A DNA stretch of 64,000 nucleotides, taken from contig NZ_JBPCZH010000002.1 of assembly GCF_051251085.1 (NCBI RefSeq), positions 459,146-523,145 on the forward strand, given 5' to 3'. Source of the DNA: Cernens ardua. Its GTDB lineage: Bacteria > Pseudomonadota > Gammaproteobacteria > Pseudomonadales > Halomonadaceae. The position numbers and the translations under genes are program-made. Shown one piece after another: positions 8,056 through 17,073 of this stretch (positions are counted from its first letter, which is position 1; every line of letters begins with the position of its first letter). The notes below the pieces were generated by a model. The model saw only the letters and a list, made by a program, of their open reading frames with translations. It made no database searches and was not told the origin of the DNA.

Positions 8056-8985
8056 ATGTGGCGTACTCTGCTTTCATTCGGTAATCAATTGCCGCCTCCG
8101 TTATCCTGGTTAAGTCGACTCGCGTCCAAAAGTCCAGTAACAGCTCTGATCATCTGCATGTTGGCTGGCGGCGCATATTACGCCGAAAGTAATCAGCGGG
8201 AAGCCATGAGCTGGCAGGGTGTGCCTGCTGCTACCACGTTTTATCACCCGGGAACCTTCTTTAGGGTCTTGCGCAATCAGGATTTTCTGATTGGCTGGTC
8301 GGATTTGCGCATGACACCTCTATGGGTCGAATACAAATTGCACATTCGATCCAATTATAACCATTTGCCCCGGCTCGAAGGTTTTTCATCGGATTGGCGT
8401 TCCGGTTTACCATTAACTTCGTCAGCCTATGATGGCAGCGGTTATGATCGTGGTCATATGGCGCCCAATTATGCAATTGCCAGCGTATATGGGATGCAAG
8501 GGCAGCGTGATACGTTCAAGATGACCAACGTGGCCCCGCAACGACCAAATCTTAATCGTAAGCTATGGCAACGGCTTGAATCATCAGTGATGGATCACAT
8601 GTTGCCGCGAATGGGGACTCTTTGGGTGATTACCGGTCCGATCTATGAAGGCTCTCCAAAATGGTTGCCTTCCTGTCAGCGAGCCATGTTTCATCTGACG
8701 AAACTTCCGGTATGTGTTTCCATTCCCACTGCGTTTTACAAGATCATTGTTGCCCCGGGCGGGAACGGAGTTTTGCCCAAAGTGCTGGCATTTATCATGC
8801 CTCAGGATGTGGTGGGAAATGAACCGCTGAATCGCTATCTGGTGACGGTCAAGGAAGTGGAACGGCAAACAGGTCTTGCTTTCTTCGGCCACATGAGTCC
8901 CGTCGAACAGGCTGACCTCAAGAACCAGATACGTACGGCCGGATGGGGGATTTCATCCTGGGCAACGTTACCCTCACGTTATTAA
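8056..8985 (+). CDS. Membrane-anchored DNA/RNA non-specific endonuclease
   Basis: 309-residue protein of the NUC (beta-beta-alpha metal) nuclease family. A single hydrophobic segment at about residues 28-43 (VTALIICMLAGGAYY) would anchor it in the inner membrane with the catalytic domain outside. The active site DRGHMAPN is at residues 131-138, with His134 as general base. The downstream TNVAPQ...NRKLW segment supplies the metal-binding Asn (about 167). Such enzymes cut single- and double-stranded DNA and RNA with Mg2+. It stands alone, with no inhibitor gene beside it, consistent with a non-cytoplasmic location. Physiological role (nutrient scavenging or DNA clearance) is not shown. No strong ribosome-binding site precedes the ATG. 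Confidence 0.88.
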   Translation: MWRTLLSFGNQLPPPLSWLSRLASKSPVTALIICMLAGGAYYAESNQREAMSWQGVPAATTFYHPGTFFRVLRNQDFLIGWSDLRMTPLWVEYKLHIRSNYNHLPRLEGFSSDWRSGLPLTSSAYDGSGYDRGHMAPNYAIASVYGMQGQRDTFKMTNVAPQRPNLNRKLWQRLESSVMDHMLPRMGTLWVITGPIYEGSPKWLPSCQRAMFHLTKLPVCVSIPTAFYKIIVAPGGNGVLPKVLAFIMPQDVVGNEPLNRYLVTVKEVERQTGLAFFGHMSPVEQADLKNQIRTAGWGISSWATLPSRY

Positions 8986-9129
8986 CGGCGTGGGCTACAC
9001 TTTGGTTTTGCGATATATAAACCAGCGTAAAAACAAATTGACGCAAGGAGCATGAGTCACATAGTGTCCATCTCAGGTAATCCCTGACTTTGCGTTCGAT
9101 AAACTCATCACAAGTTCCGAGGTAATCGA

Positions 9130-10068
9130 GTGACCACGAAGTCTTCTCACTCTTTGTTGTTTCCTATCCTTTTACTATTGGTATCCATGACGTCGATCCA
9201 GTCAGGGGCGGCCCTGGCAAGAACTCTCTTTCCCGAATTTGGCGTATTGGGCGTGTCCGTTTTGAGACTGGTGCTTGCGGCTATTGTATTAATGATCGTC
9301 ATGCGGCCATGGCGTCAGGGGTGGCCAAAAGGGAGTAAAGGGCGGGCATTAATCGTTTATGGTGTGTCGCTGGGTGGCATGAACATGTTGTTCTATCAAG
9401 CGCTGGCCCATATTCCATTGGGAATTGCTGTGGCGCTTGAGTTTACCGGCCCATTGGCAGTCGCGATTCTAGGGTCCCGCAGGCTTCTGGATGTGCTCTG
9501 GGTTGTGTTGATCATCCTTGGCTTGTGGCTATTGTTGCCCTTGAACAATTTCGGCAAGGAGTTCAGTGTGGCCGGTGTGCTATATGGTCTGGGGGCTGGT
9601 GCCTGTTGGGCCTTGTATATTATATGGGGAAGAAAAGCGGGTGCGCGTCATGGTAGCAGCGCCGTTCCTCTTGGAACCTTCGTAGCAGGCATCATGGGGC
9701 TCACCATTGGCATGACGCAACTGGGGACCCAGTTGTTCATCCCGCACCTGCTACCCTTGGCATTTGTTGTAGCGATTCTTTCAACAGCACTTCCCTATAG
9801 TCTTGAGATGATTGCGCTGCGGCGTTTACCCTCTCGCCTTTTTGGTACCTTGATGAGCCTTGAACCCGCTGTAGCAACGCTTTCAGGATTGCTTTTTCTG
9901 CATCAGCACCTTTCATGGATACAGTATCTGGCGATTTTATTGATCATGGTGGCTGCCGGAGGCGCTGCCAAGACGGCGCGTAGTTCTTCCAAGGATAGTT
10001 CCGAATCGTCTACACAAGATAAGTCCGACGAAGAATCGATTGAAGAGGTGTATCATCACCCGACCTAG
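9130..10068 (+). CDS. rhtA: Threonine/homoserine exporter, EamA/DMT family
   Basis: 312-residue inner-membrane protein with ten predicted hydrophobic helices arranged as two EamA repeats. It aligns closely with E. coli RhtA in several blocks: FYGVSLGGMN-like (here YGVSLGGMNMLFYQ), PLGIAVALEFTGPLAVA, LGAGACWALYI and AILSTALPYSLEMIALRRLPSRLFGTLMSLEPA. RhtA exports threonine, homoserine and related amino acids by proton motive force. The C-terminal tail of about 35 residues is Ser/Glu/Asp-rich and longer than in E. coli. Translation starts at GTG with GAGGTAA six bases upstream. It is probably monocistronic. Confidence 0.92.
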   Translation: MTTKSSHSLLFPILLLLVSMTSIQSGAALARTLFPEFGVLGVSVLRLVLAAIVLMIVMRPWRQGWPKGSKGRALIVYGVSLGGMNMLFYQALAHIPLGIAVALEFTGPLAVAILGSRRLLDVLWVVLIILGLWLLLPLNNFGKEFSVAGVLYGLGAGACWALYIIWGRKAGARHGSSAVPLGTFVAGIMGLTIGMTQLGTQLFIPHLLPLAFVVAILSTALPYSLEMIALRRLPSRLFGTLMSLEPAVATLSGLLFLHQHLSWIQYLAILLIMVAAGGAAKTARSSSKDSSESSTQDKSDEESIEEVYHHPT

Positions 10069-10432
10069 GATGTACGTTAGCCTTGTAAAAATGAAGCCGA
10101 TAATTGAAGGGCGCTGGGTAAGCATGGTGCGTGAGTCTATGCGATACCCTTTATTCAGCGCCCTTGACTGCTACTCGAAAGGAATGTGAGAAAAGGGCGG
10201 GCTCTAGCGAAATAAAAACAAAAGGATACTGCGGAAGTAGATGGTAGAAGAAAAAACAGAGAAGGTTAGAAAAGGTTGAAGAGAGATGAAAAACGTGAAG
10301 TGAAGGGTCGTTCGATAACAACAATAAAAAATCGAGCGGTAAAAAAGAAATCGAACTCCAGGTGATTATGACTCAAACGGGAGTACGCAAGAAGTGTATT
10401 GCTGTAAAGAAGAGATATGCGGTACACCATTA
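10069..10432. other. Gap between rhtA and the tRNA-Leu cluster
   Basis: No gene seen. It contains a long hairpin (10107-10165) and then a strongly purine-biased stretch on the plus strand (about 10190-10320), which is pyrimidine-rich on the strand downstream of the tRNA genes. Confidence 0.6.
10107..10165 (+). terminator. Long hairpin downstream of rhtA
   Basis: Arms AAGGGCGCTG (10107-10116) and CAGCGCCCTT (10156-10165) pair perfectly, with an inner GGTA/TACC extension. No U-tract follows, so it is either a weak terminator or an RNA-stabilising structure at the rhtA 3' end. Confidence 0.45.
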
Positions 10433-10519
10433 TGGTGCCCAGGAAAGGACTTGAACCTTCACGGCCTTACGGCCACTAGCACCTGAAGCTAGCGCGTCTA
10501 CCAATTCCGCCACCTGGGC
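10433..10519 (-). tRNA. tRNA-Leu (anticodon CAG), copy 1
   Basis: 87-base class II tRNA with encoded CCA. The acceptor GCCCAGG pairs with CCTGGGC. The anticodon stem CTAGC/GCTAG encloses the loop TTCAGGT, so the anticodon is CAG (decodes CUG). The variable arm stem is GGCC/GGCC, differing from the other two copies by a compensating base pair. The T loop is GTTCAAGTC. It is the last of three genes in transcription order. Confidence 0.96.
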
Positions 10520-10592
10520 ATATAGCGATGTGTGAGCTGTGCTCGGACTTGCAAATCTTGAGCGCGGAACTTCAGCCCCTTGTTCAAGAGAG

Positions 10593-10679
10593 TGGTGCCC
10601 AGGAAAGGACTTGAACCTTCACGACCTTGCGGTCACTAGCACCTGAAGCTAGCGCGTCTACCAATTCCGCCACCTGGGC
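10593..10679 (-). tRNA. tRNA-Leu (anticodon CAG), copy 2
   Basis: Same fold and anticodon as the neighbouring copies, with encoded CCA. The variable arm stem is GACC/GGTC. It is separated from copy 1 by about 73 bases and from copy 3 by about 150 bases. Confidence 0.96.
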
Positions 10680-10829
10680 CCATATTTGAAACCAATCTTG
10701 ATATGCCAATTCCGATGATCTACGCCGAGACGAATATTGAAGTTTATACGTCTACAACATGCTATTGATGTGCGTACTACCGGTATACGTGCTACTGATG
10801 TACGTGAGTCAATATAAGGCATATTTGAT

Positions 10830-10916
10830 TGGTGCCCAGGAAAGGACTTGAACCTTCACGACCTTGCGGTCACTAGCACCTGAAGCTAGCGCGTCTACCA
10901 ATTCCGCCACCTGGGC
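10830..10916 (-). tRNA. tRNA-Leu (anticodon CAG), copy 3
   Basis: First gene of the tRNA cluster in transcription order, with a sigma-70 promoter just upstream. Sequence is identical to copy 2 over the body, with variable arm GACC/GGTC and encoded CCA. Confidence 0.96.
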
Positions 10917-10960
10917 TCCACTTGGCGATGAGTAAACACATCACCTGTGAATGGCGGCAA

Positions 10961-10988
10961 ATAATACCTTGTTTTTATTACAACGCAA
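10961..10988 (-). promoter_or_regulatory. Promoter of the tRNA-Leu cluster
   Basis: On the minus strand: -35 TTGCGT, 16-base spacer, -10 TATTAT, followed by a GC-rich discriminator (TTGCCGCC) of the kind seen at stringently controlled stable-RNA promoters. It is 45 bases upstream of the first tRNA. Confidence 0.7.
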
Positions 10989-11524
10989 GGGGGAAGTGAC
11001 TCATTTCGTTAAAATATTCATGTTTTTTTGTTTGGGGCTGCGTTATGGCTTATTGCCCTCTGGTCAGAGTTCAGTTTTCACAGGAACCTTCTTTCGTCGG
11101 TAGGATCTCATGACTATACTCACTTTCTGTATCTGTACATGAAACCGGGAAGAGCTGTTGTTCTCGCAATCGAGGTGTTAAATAAAAAATTCATGTGTAT
11201 CGGTGCCTCTGCTGACAAGAACATCGAATACACAAGCTCCGGCGGCTGACATGGGGCACTCCGATGTACTGATGAATTGTCTCAGGTTCAGGGGGGCTTC
11301 ATGGAGAGTGCATTAATTTAAGGAATTAAGTCGTCGTAACCCCCTATTTTTGCTCTCTTTGCGGTATGATGTAGTGAATTGTCGGACATCAACCATCTGT
11401 TGCAGGCATACGCCAGTCTTGCTGGCGAGATATATTGTCCATTTTCGAAATCGGCTTCAGCTATAGGCGACTCCTATTGAGCCGGTTTCCATTGAACCAC
11501 CGTACTTATTTCGGGGACGCACCC
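10989..11524. other. Gap upstream of rnr
   Basis: About 530 bases. The 73-codon ORF at 11028 shows no family resemblance and no ribosome-binding site. A TATGAT box near 11364 could be an rnr -10 element, but no good -35 is found. Confidence 0.5.
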
Positions 11525-14356
11525 ATGAAACATTGGACGTTGAGTGAAGACCCCAACGCCGAGCGTGAAGCCAAAAACTACGAAAATCCTGTGCCCAGTC
11601 GTGAGTATCTGCTTGAACGGCTGCAGGCGCATGGGCAACCCATTACTTATGAAGAGATGATTGAACTGCTGGGCATCGAAGAAGATGATCCCAGGGAAGC
11701 TGTCCGACGCCGTCTTATTGCCATGGCCCGTGATGGCCAGATTCTCAAAACCCCTCAAGGGGCTTATGAGCCGATTGATCCTTCTGAATTGATCGAGGGG
11801 CGTGTTATTGGGCACCGGGATGGTATCGGCTTTCTGGCCCGTGCCGATGGTGAGAAGCCCGATTTGATTTTACCACCACGGCAGATGCGTCGTGTATTTG
11901 ATGGCGATATTGTCATTGTGCGCATCAGCGGGCGTGATCGCCGTGGTCGGCCGGAAGGGACGATTGTCGATATTGTTGAATCACGCACTCAAACCCTGAC
12001 CGGTATCTACCGTGATAAAGCCTCTCATGAGCAGGGCTTCGCTGCGTTGGTTCCTGAAAGTTCTCGTATCACGCAGGAAATTCTGATTGATCCTCAGGAG
12101 AGCAATGGTGCGAAGGATGGTCAGGTCGTTTCAGTGAATATCACTCAGCAGCCAACGCTCAAACAGCGTCCTCAAGGGGAGGTTGTTGAGGTTCTGGGTG
12201 AACGCATGGACCCGGGGATGGAAATCCAGATCGCCATTCGTGAACATGATATCCCCGATGAATTTCCTCCTGAAGTGGAGGAAGAATTGCGTGGCTTTTC
12301 TGCTCAGGTACGTGAGTCCGACAAGCATGGACGTGTTGATATTCGTGATTTGCCTCTCGTCACGATTGACGGTGAAGATGCCAAGGATTTCGATGATGCG
12401 GTCTATGCTTACAAGACCCGTTCTGGTGGCTGGAAACTGATTGTTGCCATTGCAGACGTATCCTATTACGTCGGTGTTGATTCGGCACTCGATAATGAAG
12501 CACGCAATCGTGGCAACTCTGTCTACTTCCCGGGGCAGGTGGTGCCGATGTTGCCTGAACTTCTGTCCAATGGGCTTTGCTCCATCAACCCTGATGTTGA
12601 TCGCCTTTGTATGGTATGCGAAATGAATATTTCGCAAAAAGGGGAAATTAGCCGCTACAAGTTCTACGAAGGGCTAATGCGGTCCCATGCGCGTCTTACC
12701 TACACCAAGGTCGGTGCCATGATGGAGGCGCCTGAAAGTGACGAAGCGCAGGCGCTCAAGGAACAGTACAAGCACGTTTATCCGGCGATTGAACAGCTCC
12801 ATGGCCTGTACGGCGTTTTACGCGAAGCAAGAACGGCGCGTGGTGCCATTGATTTTGAAACAACGGAAACACAGATTGTTTTCAATGACGAACGCAAGAT
12901 CGAGAAAATCGTTCCCCGAACGCGTAATGTCGCGCACAAAATGATTGAAGAGTGCATGTTGGCCGCTAACGTGGCGACTGCGCGTTTCCTCGATAAGCAT
13001 AAACTCCCTGCGCTTTATCGCGTACACCAACGGCCCTCGGCAGACCGTCTGCAAAATCTCAAGGCATTTTTGGCCGAGTTGGGGCTGAGTCTGGGCGGAG
13101 AAGATGAACCGACTCCCAAGGATTATCAGGTACTGCGTGAAGCAATCGCGAATCGCCCCGATATTGATATCATCCAAACGGTAATGCTGCGTAGCATGAT
13201 GCAGGCGGTTTATTCTCCCTTTAATGAAGGGCACTTCGGTTTGGCGTATACCGCCTATGCGCACTTTACCTCGCCGATTCGCCGCTATCCTGATCTGCTG
13301 GTACACCGTGCTATCCGCTCCGTGATTCGCAGTGGGGTAGAAACAACCCATGTTGAGCGTGTTGAAGAGACGCCTGTTGATCCGACTGACACCTGGCTTC
13401 CCTATAATGATGCCCAGATGATCGAACTGGGTGAGCATTGCTCAATGACGGAACGTCGTGCTGATGAAGCGACCCGTGATGTTGAGGATTGGTTGAAGTG
13501 CGAATTCATGGTCGACAAGGTGGGTGAGGTGCTGGATGGCAAAATTGCCTCCGTGACCCAATTCGGTCTGTTTATCCGACTGGATGATTACTTTGTCGAA
13601 GGGCTGGTTCACATAAGTGCACTTCCCTCGGACTACTATCAGTTCCAGCCCGAGCGTCATCAACTACGCGGTGAGCGGAGTGGAACGACCTACCAGTTGG
13701 GTGGTCAAGTGACTGTTCAGGTGGCACGTGTCGATCTGGATACTCGCAAGATTGATTTCATCCTCGCGGGTGATTCTGTAGACAGTTCGGCCAAGTCCTC
13801 GACCAAAGCGTCAAAAAATGCACGCAAAACGCGGACTGACAAAGCGGCGCAGGAAGCTGAAGCTGATTCAGGAAAGTCCCGTAAACGTCGTGGGCGTATG
13901 GGGCGTCGTGAACGTGAGCGATTGAAACGCAAGAAGGGCGCCTCCGGGGATAGTCAAAATACCGCCGGTAATGAGGGAAGCTCGCAAGTAGAATCGTCGC
14001 CCAACGAAGCTCCCTTCGATTTGGATGCACCTGCTGTGAAGCGTAAGCCGCGCAAGCGTCAGTTGGATTCAGAGGTGGCTGCACCTGCTGATGGGGCTGA
14101 TAAACGTAGCAAAGGCAAATCTTCCAGGTCGAGTGCATCCAAAGAGAAAACGAAAAAAACTGCAAAAAGTAAAACGTCTGATGTTACTTCTGCCAAAGCT
14201 TCGGATGCGGTGAGCAAAAAGCCTGTTGAAAAGTCTGGCAAAGGAAAAGAGAAGTCAGCCAAGGCCAAAAAGAGGAAAGACGCTTCTGACAAAAAGAGCC
14301 CCTCTAAAAGCAATGGCAAATCACGCAAAGTGAAAAAAACGAGCAGTAAAGATTAA
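11525..14356 (+). CDS. rnr: Ribonuclease R (3'-5' exoribonuclease)
   Basis: Processive RNA-degrading enzyme that digests structured RNA; it acts in mRNA and rRNA quality control and cold response. The 943-residue product has the N-terminal helix-turn-helix/cold-shock region, the RNB catalytic domain (ITIDGE-like segment, here VTIDGEDAKDFDDAV, with the metal-binding aspartates) and an S1 domain (GEVLDGKIASVTQFGLFIRL). It ends in an unusually long Lys/Ser/Ala-rich tail (about residues 760-943). E. coli RNase R is 813 residues, so the tail is the main difference. The ATG at 11525 follows CGGGGA and matches the E. coli start (SEDPNAEREAKNYENPVPSRE); an in-frame TTG at 11435 is rejected. rlmB follows 133 bases later. 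Confidence 0.96.
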   Translation: MKHWTLSEDPNAEREAKNYENPVPSREYLLERLQAHGQPITYEEMIELLGIEEDDPREAVRRRLIAMARDGQILKTPQGAYEPIDPSELIEGRVIGHRDGIGFLARADGEKPDLILPPRQMRRVFDGDIVIVRISGRDRRGRPEGTIVDIVESRTQTLTGIYRDKASHEQGFAALVPESSRITQEILIDPQESNGAKDGQVVSVNITQQPTLKQRPQGEVVEVLGERMDPGMEIQIAIREHDIPDEFPPEVEEELRGFSAQVRESDKHGRVDIRDLPLVTIDGEDAKDFDDAVYAYKTRSGGWKLIVAIADVSYYVGVDSALDNEARNRGNSVYFPGQVVPMLPELLSNGLCSINPDVDRLCMVCEMNISQKGEISRYKFYEGLMRSHARLTYTKVGAMMEAPESDEAQALKEQYKHVYPAIEQLHGLYGVLREARTARGAIDFETTETQIVFNDERKIEKIVPRTRNVAHKMIEECMLAANVATARFLDKHKLPALYRVHQRPSADRLQNLKAFLAELGLSLGGEDEPTPKDYQVLREAIANRPDIDIIQTVMLRSMMQAVYSPFNEGHFGLAYTAYAHFTSPIRRYPDLLVHRAIRSVIRSGVETTHVERVEETPVDPTDTWLPYNDAQMIELGEHCSMTERRADEATRDVEDWLKCEFMVDKVGEVLDGKIASVTQFGLFIRLDDYFVEGLVHISALPSDYYQFQPERHQLRGERSGTTYQLGGQVTVQVARVDLDTRKIDFILAGDSVDSSAKSSTKASKNARKTRTDKAAQEAEADSGKSRKRRGRMGRRERERLKRKKGASGDSQNTAGNEGSSQVESSPNEAPFDLDAPAVKRKPRKRQLDSEVAAPADGADKRSKGKSSRSSASKEKTKKTAKSKTSDVTSAKASDAVSKKPVEKSGKGKEKSAKAKKRKDASDKKSPSKSNGKSRKVKKTSSKD

Positions 14357-14489
14357 ACATGGCGTAGTCGCGTATCCCTCAACACATGCTCTGACCTCTA
14401 TTGGTTGGAGCTTTTCGTTTGCAGGACTGGCAGGGCCATGAAGAGTAATAAAATGAACGATGTCCACATGACGGGAGTTTTGTAAGTTA

Positions 14490-15323
14490 ATGGCGCAGCG
14501 CAAGGAACATCGACACAAAGTGAACAAACGGCCGAAGAAGCCGACGTCGGTAAGCTCAAATGCATCGCAGCCGGAAGGCGATACCGTCTTTGGTATTCAT
14601 AGTGTCGAAGCAGTGTTGAAGAGCTCCGCTTCCACAAAACCCTATATCCTGTGGATACAGGAAGGGGAGGCCGAACGGCGTCTTGCTTCATTGGTAGCAT
14701 TGGCGAAAGACAGCGACGTGCCTGTTACATTGCAACCGCGCGCTGTTCTGGAACAAGCCGCCCAGAATGGTAACCATCAGGGTGTGGTGGCTTTTTGTCC
14801 ACCCTTGGTCGCGCAGTCAGAACAGACGTTGTTATGGCGTTTGGATGACTGGAAGGAAGCCAATCCAGCACTGTTTTTGGTGCTGGATGGTGTGACAGAT
14901 CCGCATAACCTGGGCGCTTGTCTCAGGAATGTGGATGCGGCCGGTGGTCATGGTATCATCATGCCCAGGCATCGTTCAGCTCCTCTGAATGCAACGGTCA
15001 GGAAGATCGCATCGGGTGCGGCCGAATCCGTACCGGTGTATCAGGTCACCAACCTTGCACGGGTGCTGGATGAAATGCGCGAACGCCAGATATGGGTCTA
15101 TGGAACGGCCGGAGAAGCAGATCAAAGCCTGTACGCTACGGATCTCAAAACACCTTGTGCGTTAGTGATGGGTGCAGAGGGTAGCGGTCTGCGCCGTTTA
15201 ACGCGGGAACACTGTGATCTTCTGGTGAATTTGCCGATGGCAGGGCAGGTATCCAGCCTGAATGTCTCTGTTGCGGCCGGCATTGGTTTGTTCGAGGCTG
15301 TTCGTCAGCGGCTGGGTGGATAA
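14490..15323 (+). CDS. rlmB: 23S rRNA (guanosine-2251-2'-O)-methyltransferase
   Basis: 277-residue SpoU/TrmH-family (SPOUT knot) methyltransferase that modifies G2251 in the ribosomal P loop using S-adenosylmethionine. The family motifs are present: LDGVTDPHNLGACLRN, MGAEGSGLR and LPMAGQVSSLNVSVAAGI. Homology to E. coli RlmB (243 residues) begins only at about residue 31 (TVFGIHSVEAVL), so this protein has a basic N-terminal extension rich in Lys and Arg. The rnr-rlmB pair is conserved in gammaproteobacteria. A terminator follows. Confidence 0.95.
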   Translation: MAQRKEHRHKVNKRPKKPTSVSSNASQPEGDTVFGIHSVEAVLKSSASTKPYILWIQEGEAERRLASLVALAKDSDVPVTLQPRAVLEQAAQNGNHQGVVAFCPPLVAQSEQTLLWRLDDWKEANPALFLVLDGVTDPHNLGACLRNVDAAGGHGIIMPRHRSAPLNATVRKIASGAAESVPVYQVTNLARVLDEMRERQIWVYGTAGEADQSLYATDLKTPCALVMGAEGSGLRRLTREHCDLLVNLPMAGQVSSLNVSVAAGIGLFEAVRQRLGG

Positions 15324-15341
15324 ATTCCCTTTCCCTCTTGT

Positions 15342-15387
15342 GCAATAGGCCGACAATCTCTAGAATACGTCGGCTTATTGCTTTATC
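15342..15387 (+). terminator. Terminator of rnr-rlmB
   Basis: A 13-base-pair stem, GCAATAGGCCGAC/GTCGGCTTATTGC with one G-U pair, and a 14-base loop, followed by TTTATCC. Confidence 0.65.
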
Positions 15388-15509
15388 CGTGAATGCTTAT
15401 GTATTCACATTCGTGTCCGATGGTAATTCCGCCATCGAGACTTACTCCTTGCTTCTGCTGGTTGCCTGAAAAAGGCCCTATGGAAGCTGTCAAACCGAAA
15501 GGAGACATC

Positions 15510-15941
15510 ATGCGTCACTATGAAATCGTCTTTATGGTTCATCCGGACCAGAGCGAACAAGTACCGGCGATGATCGAGCGTTACACCGGTATCGTCAAGG
15601 ACAGCGGTGGCACTGTGCATCGTCTTGAAGATTGGGGCCGTCGTCATCTGGCTTATCCAATCAACAAGATCCACAAGGCCCACTATGTGCTGATGAACGT
15701 TGAATGTGGTTCTGAAGCCGTTGCTGAACTCGAAAACGTATTCCGTTTCAACGATGCAGTTATTCGTAACCTGGTTGTTCGTACTCACGAAGCCGTCACC
15801 GAACCTTCTCCCATGATGAAAGCCAACGAAGAACGTGGTGGCCGTCGTCGTGAGCGTGAAGATCGTAACGACGACAACGACAATGACAACCAAAACGAAT
15901 CAAATGAACACGCTGAAGCTGAAAACGCTACCGCTGAGTAA
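15510..15941 (+). CDS. rpsF: 30S ribosomal protein bS6
   Basis: 143 residues, starting MRHYEIVFMVHPDQSEQ. It binds 16S rRNA together with bS18. A longer in-frame ORF begins at 15393. The ATG at 15510 is chosen because AAAGGAG stands eight bases upstream and homology begins there. The C-terminal tail (REREDRNDDNDNDNQNESN...) is acidic and Asn-rich, as in other gammaproteobacterial S6 proteins that receive post-translational Glu residues. First gene of the rpsF-rpsR-(membrane protein)-rplI operon. Confidence 0.97.
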   Translation: MRHYEIVFMVHPDQSEQVPAMIERYTGIVKDSGGTVHRLEDWGRRHLAYPINKIHKAHYVLMNVECGSEAVAELENVFRFNDAVIRNLVVRTHEAVTEPSPMMKANEERGGRRREREDRNDDNDNDNQNESNEHAEAENATAE

Positions 15942-15963
15942 CATTCGTTCGGAGGATTAACCT

Positions 15964-16191
15964 ATGGCACGCTTTTTCCGTCGCCGCAAGTTTTGCCGTT
16001 TCACTGCCGAAGGCGTGAAGCAGATTGACTACAAGGACATCGATACCCTGAAGTCCTACATTACTGAAACTGGTAAAATCGTACCCAGCCGTATCACTGG
16101 TACACGTGCCCGTTATCAGCGCCAACTGGCGACTGCTATCAAACGCTCACGTTATCTGGCTCTGCTGCCTTATACCGATAGCCACCAGTAA
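15964..16191 (+). CDS. rpsR: 30S ribosomal protein bS18
   Basis: 75 residues, very basic, starting MARFFRRRKFCRF, with the conserved YKDIDTLKSYITETGKIVPSRITGT core. It pairs with bS6 on the small-subunit platform. GGAGG precedes the start, 22 bases after rpsF. Confidence 0.98.
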   Translation: MARFFRRRKFCRFTAEGVKQIDYKDIDTLKSYITETGKIVPSRITGTRARYQRQLATAIKRSRYLALLPYTDSHQ

Positions 16192-16206
16192 GGTATCGCT
16201 TATCCC

Positions 16207-17061
16207 ATGTTGCCAGTGTTTGCCAGCTGGGTGATGCAAAAGCGCCATCGGGCAATGGCCGTGGCTTTTCTGGCCACTTTTTTGCCATGGTGTTTTTGGA
16301 TAGGAGCAGCTGTTGTTGCTCTTTCTACCCTTCGAAAGGGTTTTGCTGTTGCCACTCCCGTTATTATTGCCGGGTTGTTGGGCTCAGGTTTCTGGGCGTT
16401 TGAGGGAAGCTTTGTTCCGCTTTGCGGATTATTGGTGACTCTGCTCATGTCTGTCGTTTTGCGTGCCCGAGTCAGTTGGGCTGAAATGCTGATGGCGGGT
16501 GCTGCCTTGATGGCGGTGCTGGTCCAGACCAATATTCTGGTTCCTCCGCATGCGGCAGAAATGATGAACATGCTACGCCATCGCTCTGTTGAGCTGGATA
16601 CCATGCTGAATGCATATGCAAAGCAGGGGATCAGTGTTAATCAGCTGATTGCCACGGTATTTGGCATAACGATAGGCGCCATGGCGAGTCTGATGAGTGT
16701 AGGTGCAATTGCTGTTGCACGTTTTTGTCAGGCTGCACTTTATAATCCGGGCGGATTTCGGGATGAATTCCATTCATTTCGGCTAACACCGCTTCAGTTA
16801 CTGATCATGATCGCAGTGACGCTTCTAGGATTAGTGCTCGGCATGCCATCAGCAATTCTGGTTTCCTGGGTACCCATGCTTATTGCTGGCATCGCACTTG
16901 TGCATGGTGTGGTAGGCATTAAAGGGATGAATGGGCTGTGGTTGGTGATATTTTATATATTGTTACTAACCGCATGGCCCGTAATTATCATAGTGCTTCT
17001 TTTGGCTTTGATTGATACGTTTACCAATATACGTGGTCGTCTAGCCACAAGAGAACATTGA
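16207..17061 (+). CDS. DUF2232-type inner-membrane protein
   Basis: 284-residue hydrophobic protein with about eight predicted membrane helices and no catalytic motif. Its position between rpsR and rplI is the same as that of an uncharacterised membrane protein in pseudomonads and halomonads, assigned there to DUF2232 (YybS-like). The location in a ribosomal protein operon (15 bases after rpsR, 12 before rplI) implies co-expression with ribosome synthesis, but the function is unknown. Family assignment rests on context and hydrophobic profile. Confidence 0.75.
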   Translation: MLPVFASWVMQKRHRAMAVAFLATFLPWCFWIGAAVVALSTLRKGFAVATPVIIAGLLGSGFWAFEGSFVPLCGLLVTLLMSVVLRARVSWAEMLMAGAALMAVLVQTNILVPPHAAEMMNMLRHRSVELDTMLNAYAKQGISVNQLIATVFGITIGAMASLMSVGAIAVARFCQAALYNPGGFRDEFHSFRLTPLQLLIMIAVTLLGLVLGMPSAILVSWVPMLIAGIALVHGVVGIKGMNGLWLVIFYILLLTAWPVIIIVLLLALIDTFTNIRGRLATREH

Positions 17062-17073
17062 GAGGTCTACGAG

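Noticed and set aside
11028..11249. 73-codon ORF upstream of rnr
   Set aside because: No ribosome-binding site or recognisable sequence; probably chance.
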